Source: Baffinella frigidus (lineage: Eukaryota > Cryptophyceae > Cryptomonadales > Baffinellaceae). Taken from it: 12,762 nucleotides of DNA. Shown piece by piece: positions 11,101 to 12,762 of this stretch (position 1 is the first letter of the stretch; each line of letters starts with the position of its first letter). Both the position numbers and the translations under genes were made by a program. Location of the stretch: the NCBI GenBank assembly GCA_026770585.1, contig MU646466.1, forward strand, positions 426,277 to 439,038, read 5' to 3'. The notes beneath the pieces were generated by a model. It was not told where the DNA came from and did no database searches. It worked only from the letters and a program-made list of their open reading frames with translations.

Positions 11101-11862
11101 ACCATCGACGCCGTCAACCGCATGAGCGACAAGGTCTCTTTCCTAAACCCTACCCTGAACCCTAAACCTTGAACCCTACACCCTACACCCGACACTATGC
11201 ACCCTAAACCCTACACCCCAAACTCGACACCCTAAAACTTGAACCCTTGATGCTGTCAACCGTGATTCCTGTTGACGGCAGCCAACGCAATGCACTCTGG
11301 TAAGAGGGTGCGGGTGTTGGGGGACAAGTCCGCCGTGGAGAAGAAGGCGGCGGCGGCGATGATTTAGGGTTGACTGAACACGCGCGCGACGCGCTCTGTC
11401 CTGCACTCTGGTAACAGGTTACGGGTGGTGGGTGCTCTTCTGAGGTGTCAACTTATCACGGTTGTCAACTTTGTTTGTCAACTTATCCCGGTTGTCAACT
11501 TTCGCAGGTGGAGCAGATGGAGGCTGAGGCGGAGGTGGCGGCAGAGCTCTCAGGCACCTCTCCAAACCCCAAACCCTAAACCCTAAACCCTAAACCCTAA
11601 ACCCTAAACACTCAACTCCAACCCCTAAACCCTAAACCCTAAACCCTAAACCCTAACCCCAAACCCCAAACCCCGAACCCTAAACACTTCACCCCAAACC
11701 CCAAACCCCAAACCCCAAACCCCAAACCCCAAACCCTAAATCCGAAACCCTTAACACCCTATACACTGAACACGCAACACTAAGCAGTAAACCCGAAAGC
11801 CTGGAGCAGGCACGGACACTTCTCTCGACCGCCGCTTCGCGGTCCTCGAGTCGTCGAGCAAG
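8182..11862 (+). CDS. VIPP1: VIPP1/IM30 (PspA family) plastid membrane-remodelling protein, nine exons, 3' end outside window
   Basis: VIPP1 forms ESCRT-III-like oligomers on plastid inner envelope and thylakoid membranes. Exons: 8182-8374, 8481-8587, 8680-8735, 8849-8981, 9190-9278, 9917-9968, 10808-10888, 11508-11553, 11810-11862 (810 nt, 270 residues, all junctions in frame). The ATG sits in CCGCCACCATGT. Residues 1-20 look like a signal peptide ending AAA; Phe21 starts a transit-peptide-like stretch. From Met66: MFDRFSRLVKANVNEMLNKA, EDPEKMLNQIV, EEWMKRAKLALEKGDEEAAR, QVQ-type coiled-coil helices, KARAQTAK, TSSTGALDAFNRMSDK, FAVLESSSK. The exon joins align with plant VIPP1 without gaps in the helical core. 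Introns 2 and 8 use GC donors. The last expected segment, following LESSSK, was not found before the window end. Introns 5, 6, 7 and the one after exon 9 hold copies of exon ends. Confidence 0.94.
9279..9366 (+). repeat. CCTAGG-type insert flanked by a duplicated exon 5 end and donor
   Basis: GCTTGAGCAGAAGATCAGGT (9261-9280) closes exon 5. It recurs with one change as GCTTGAGCAGAAGGTCAGGT at 9347-9366. Between lie CCTAAACCC words and TCCCTAGGGTGGTCCTATGC, CCTAGG and CTACTGTAGG, which resemble the core of the element at 1931-2065. The 20-bp repeat is either a target duplication or a copied exon edge. The second donor, GTGACG, is arguably as good as the first. Confidence 0.75.
9415..9485. repeat. 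(CT)n/(CTCG)n microsatellite in VIPP1 intron 5
   Basis: CT and CTCG repeats follow a C run at 9384-9396. Apparent ORFs here are low complexity. Confidence 0.9.
9635..9862. repeat. GTGACGTGAGGAATCGCGCG-type minisatellite with hairpin, VIPP1 intron 5
   Basis: Imperfect units built from GATGGCGAGT, GTGACGTGAGGAATCGCGCG and ACTGTTGCGT words. A perfect 14-base inverted pair, CGCAACAGTCCCCC (9699-9712) and its complement (9733-9746), is embedded in it. Confidence 0.8.
10108..10238. repeat. Inverted repeat with internal palindrome in VIPP1 intron 6
   Basis: AGCTCTGCCTGACTCGGGTTG-like sequence (10111-10131) is inverted at about 10217-10237. Inside lies the near-perfect palindrome GGTCTCGTCAA-T-TTGACGAGACC (10193-10215). 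Confidence 0.65.
10444..10556. mobile_element. Relative of the AKR intron 4 element, opposite orientation
   Basis: On the minus strand it starts CACTTAGCAGCCATCGAAGC and continues with ATCCATC, AACGA and the hairpin CCCCGGA / TCCGGGG, in the same order as 5861-5976. It is shorter and lacks a clear second terminal arm. Confidence 0.6.
10685..10795. repeat. AT-rich AACAATAA / AAATTAGA repeat block before the exon 7 acceptor
   Basis: AAACAAT, AATTAGAA and AATTAAAA units form the most AT-rich stretch of the window, ending near 10790. It may derive from the CCCTAAA satellite that begins it. Confidence 0.8.
10992..11270 (+). repeat. Copies of VIPP1 exon 7 end plus donor in intron 7
   Basis: Exon 7 ends GCGTTCAACCGCATGAGCGA plus CAAG, with donor GTCTCC (10889). 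Copies lie at 10994-11024 (donor changed to CTCTCT), 11106-11143 (reads DAVNRMSDK and keeps donor GTCTCT), and a remnant at 11248-11270. CCCTAAA-type repeats fill the spaces (11028-11100 and 11140-11245). Confidence 0.85.
11411..11507. repeat. GTCAACTTATC repeats before the exon 8 acceptor
   Basis: GTCAACTTATCACGGTT, GTCAACTTTGTTT, GTCAACTTATCCCGGTT and GTCAACTTT lead directly to the TTCGCAG acceptor of VIPP1 exon 8. A GCACTCTGGTAA word upstream also occurs twice (about 11292 and 11403). Confidence 0.75.
11564..11765. repeat. AACCCTA / AACCCCA heptamer array in VIPP1 intron 8
   Basis: Mostly exact CCCTAAA units, then CCCCAAA units. It occupies most of the 256-base intron between the GC donor at 11554 and the acceptor at 11809. 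Confidence 0.92.
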
Positions 11863-11976
11863 GTCTGTACCCTGGCGACGGTGTGGTGGTGTGGTGCTGT
11901 TGGCTGCGATCAATCAGTGAGGTAATATGTTGGTGGTGTTGGGTGCGATGAACCAGTGAGGTAACAGGTTACGAGT

Positions 11977-12021
11977 GTTGACCGCCTTGCGCTCCTCGAG
12001 TCGTCGAGCAAGGTCTGCACC
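11977..12021 (+). repeat. Copy of VIPP1 exon 9 end plus donor
   Basis: Exon 9 ends CTCGAGTCGTCGAGCAAG with donor GTCTGTACCC. At 11994-12022 the same sequence returns as CTCGAGTCGTCGAGCAAG plus GTCTGCACCC, preceded by GACCGCCTTGCGCTC in place of GACCGCCGCTTCGCGGTC. The copy has lost three bases upstream but keeps the donor intact. Confidence 0.8.
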
Positions 12022-12090
12022 CGTCCTCACTGAGAACAAATGCCACGAGGCAGCATGCGGGACGCGCCACTGCCGTCCTTTGTGTGACTA

Positions 12091-12250
12091 GGCAGTCTGT
12101 CAGTTAGCCAGTCAGTCAGTCAGTCAGTCAGTCAGTCAGTCAGTCAGTCAGTCAGTCAGTCAAGGCAGTCAGTCAGTCAGTCAGGCTGGCAGTCAAGGCA
12201 GTCAAGGCAGTCAAGGCAGTCAAGGCAGTCAAGGCAGTCAGTCAGTCAGG
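12091..12250. repeat. (CAGT)n and CAAGGCAGT tandem repeats
   Basis: Tetramer CAGT units, then about five CAAGGCAGT units, then CAGT again. No coding sequence seen. It presumably lies in the last VIPP1 intron or beyond the gene. Confidence 0.95.
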
Positions 12251-12480
12251 ACGTGGGTGATGCACCAGGCAGGGTGATTCCTCGGACAGCCACAGGGTGT
12301 TTCCCCCTTGCAGGGGGACGCACCAGAGTGGTGACTCGGACTGTGTTGGTGTGTTGCCGCGTGGCGGCACGAGTGTTGGTGCGTTGCCGCGTGGTGGCAC
12401 GATTCAGGCAGTCAGTCAGGACGTGCGCGATGCACCAGTCAGTGTGATGCCACGCACTGTCAGGCCCAAGATTTTGTAAA
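12251..12480. repeat. Local duplications downstream of VIPP1
   Basis: A 30-bp unit beginning GTGTTGGTGTGTTGCCGCGT occurs at 12343-12372 and 12373-12402. A block containing CAGGACGTG, GATGCACCAG and GTGTGATGCCACG-like words is present at about 12247-12280 and 12416-12455. I see no exon here. Confidence 0.75.
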
Positions 12481-12528
12481 AGTCAATTCACCCAATATTC
12501 ACCCACAAAATCTGTCAACTTAGAAACG

Positions 12529-12565
12529 AGGTACCCAGATTGGGTACTTCGAAAATCGATTTTCG
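12529..12565. repeat. Two adjacent palindromes
   Basis: GTACCCA-GAT-TGGGTAC (12531-12547) is followed by the perfect 16-bp palindrome CGAAAATCGATTTTCG (12550-12565). The ACGAGGTACC word before it recalls the GGTACC element family. Confidence 0.6.
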
Positions 12566-12663
12566 CCTTGAGTCGACTAATACAAAAACTCCGCCCTGGC
12601 AGTGCAGTGCGGTGGGATGCCCGCTTGCCTGGATGCTGGTCCTAGCTGACTGCCACATCATCT

Positions 12664-12762
12664 GAACCCTAAACCCTGAACCATGAACCATGAACCATGA
12701 ACCATGAACCATGAACCATGGACCATGGACCATGAACCATGAACCATGAACCATGAACCATG
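12664..12762. repeat. (AACCATG)n heptamer array at window end
   Basis: It starts as AACCCTAAACCCTG and turns into repeated AACCATG with a few GACCATG units. It therefore looks like a variant of the telomere-type heptamer amplified in place. It runs off the window. Confidence 0.92.

Noticed and set aside
11313-11366. GDKSAVEKKAAAAM frame as an extra VIPP1 exon
   Set aside because: Exon 7 joins exon 8 at 11508 in frame and matches the family without an insertion. This segment ends in TAG and has no fitting splice pair; at most it is another decayed copy.
11570-11760. Chromosome end (true telomere)
   Set aside because: The heptamers lie between two VIPP1 exons and degrade on both sides; they are interstitial.
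12312-12340. GCAG followed by a short frame GDAPEW and stop, as the last VIPP1 exon
   Set aside because: It does not resemble the VIPP1 end expected after LESSSK and lies among local tandem duplications.

Overview
The window is nuclear DNA from a eukaryote, most likely an alga with a secondary red plastid. Conserved proteins are split into short exons by GT-AG and some GC-AG introns. The VIPP1 presequence looks like a signal peptide followed by a Phe-started transit peptide, as in cryptophytes, haptophytes and heterokonts. Interstitial heptamers of TTTAGGG type fit a cryptophyte or alveolate better than a heterokont or haptophyte. The species cannot be named from this sequence, and no prokaryotic operon is visible.

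Layout. 1-300: G-tract, hairpin-element fragment and degenerate telomere-type repeats. About 300-591 (minus): possible exon remnant. 1215-1811 (plus): last exon of an unrecognised, weakly TPR-like protein with a Gly/Ser/His/Gln repeat tail, followed by a poly(A)-type signal and a duplicated 3' end carrying two hairpin elements. 2866-7645 (minus): a complete 11-exon aldo/keto reductase of the AKR7 (aflatoxin-aldehyde reductase) type; I assembled a continuous 338-residue frame with all four catalytic residues. 7646-8181: a shared divergent upstream region. 8182-11862 (plus): nine exons of a plastid VIPP1/IM30 (PspA family) gene, 270 residues, with the extreme C-terminus outside the window. 11863-12762: only tandem repeats.

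The two main genes are head to head and may share a promoter. VIPP1 acts in thylakoid membrane maintenance and the AKR in reduction of reactive aldehydes; a link through chloroplast stress is inference only.

The most unusual signal is in the introns. Pieces of exon edge that include the splice site (exon 3' end plus donor in VIPP1; acceptor plus exon 5' start in the AKR and the TPR-like gene) are repeated one to five times, with decay, inside the adjoining intron. The larger introns consist mostly of such copies, long inverted-repeat elements of several families (one shared by both genes, one with a visible empty site and 4-bp target duplication), poly-G/C runs, microsatellites and telomere-type heptamers. 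This looks like intron growth by local duplication plus introner-like or MITE-like insertion.
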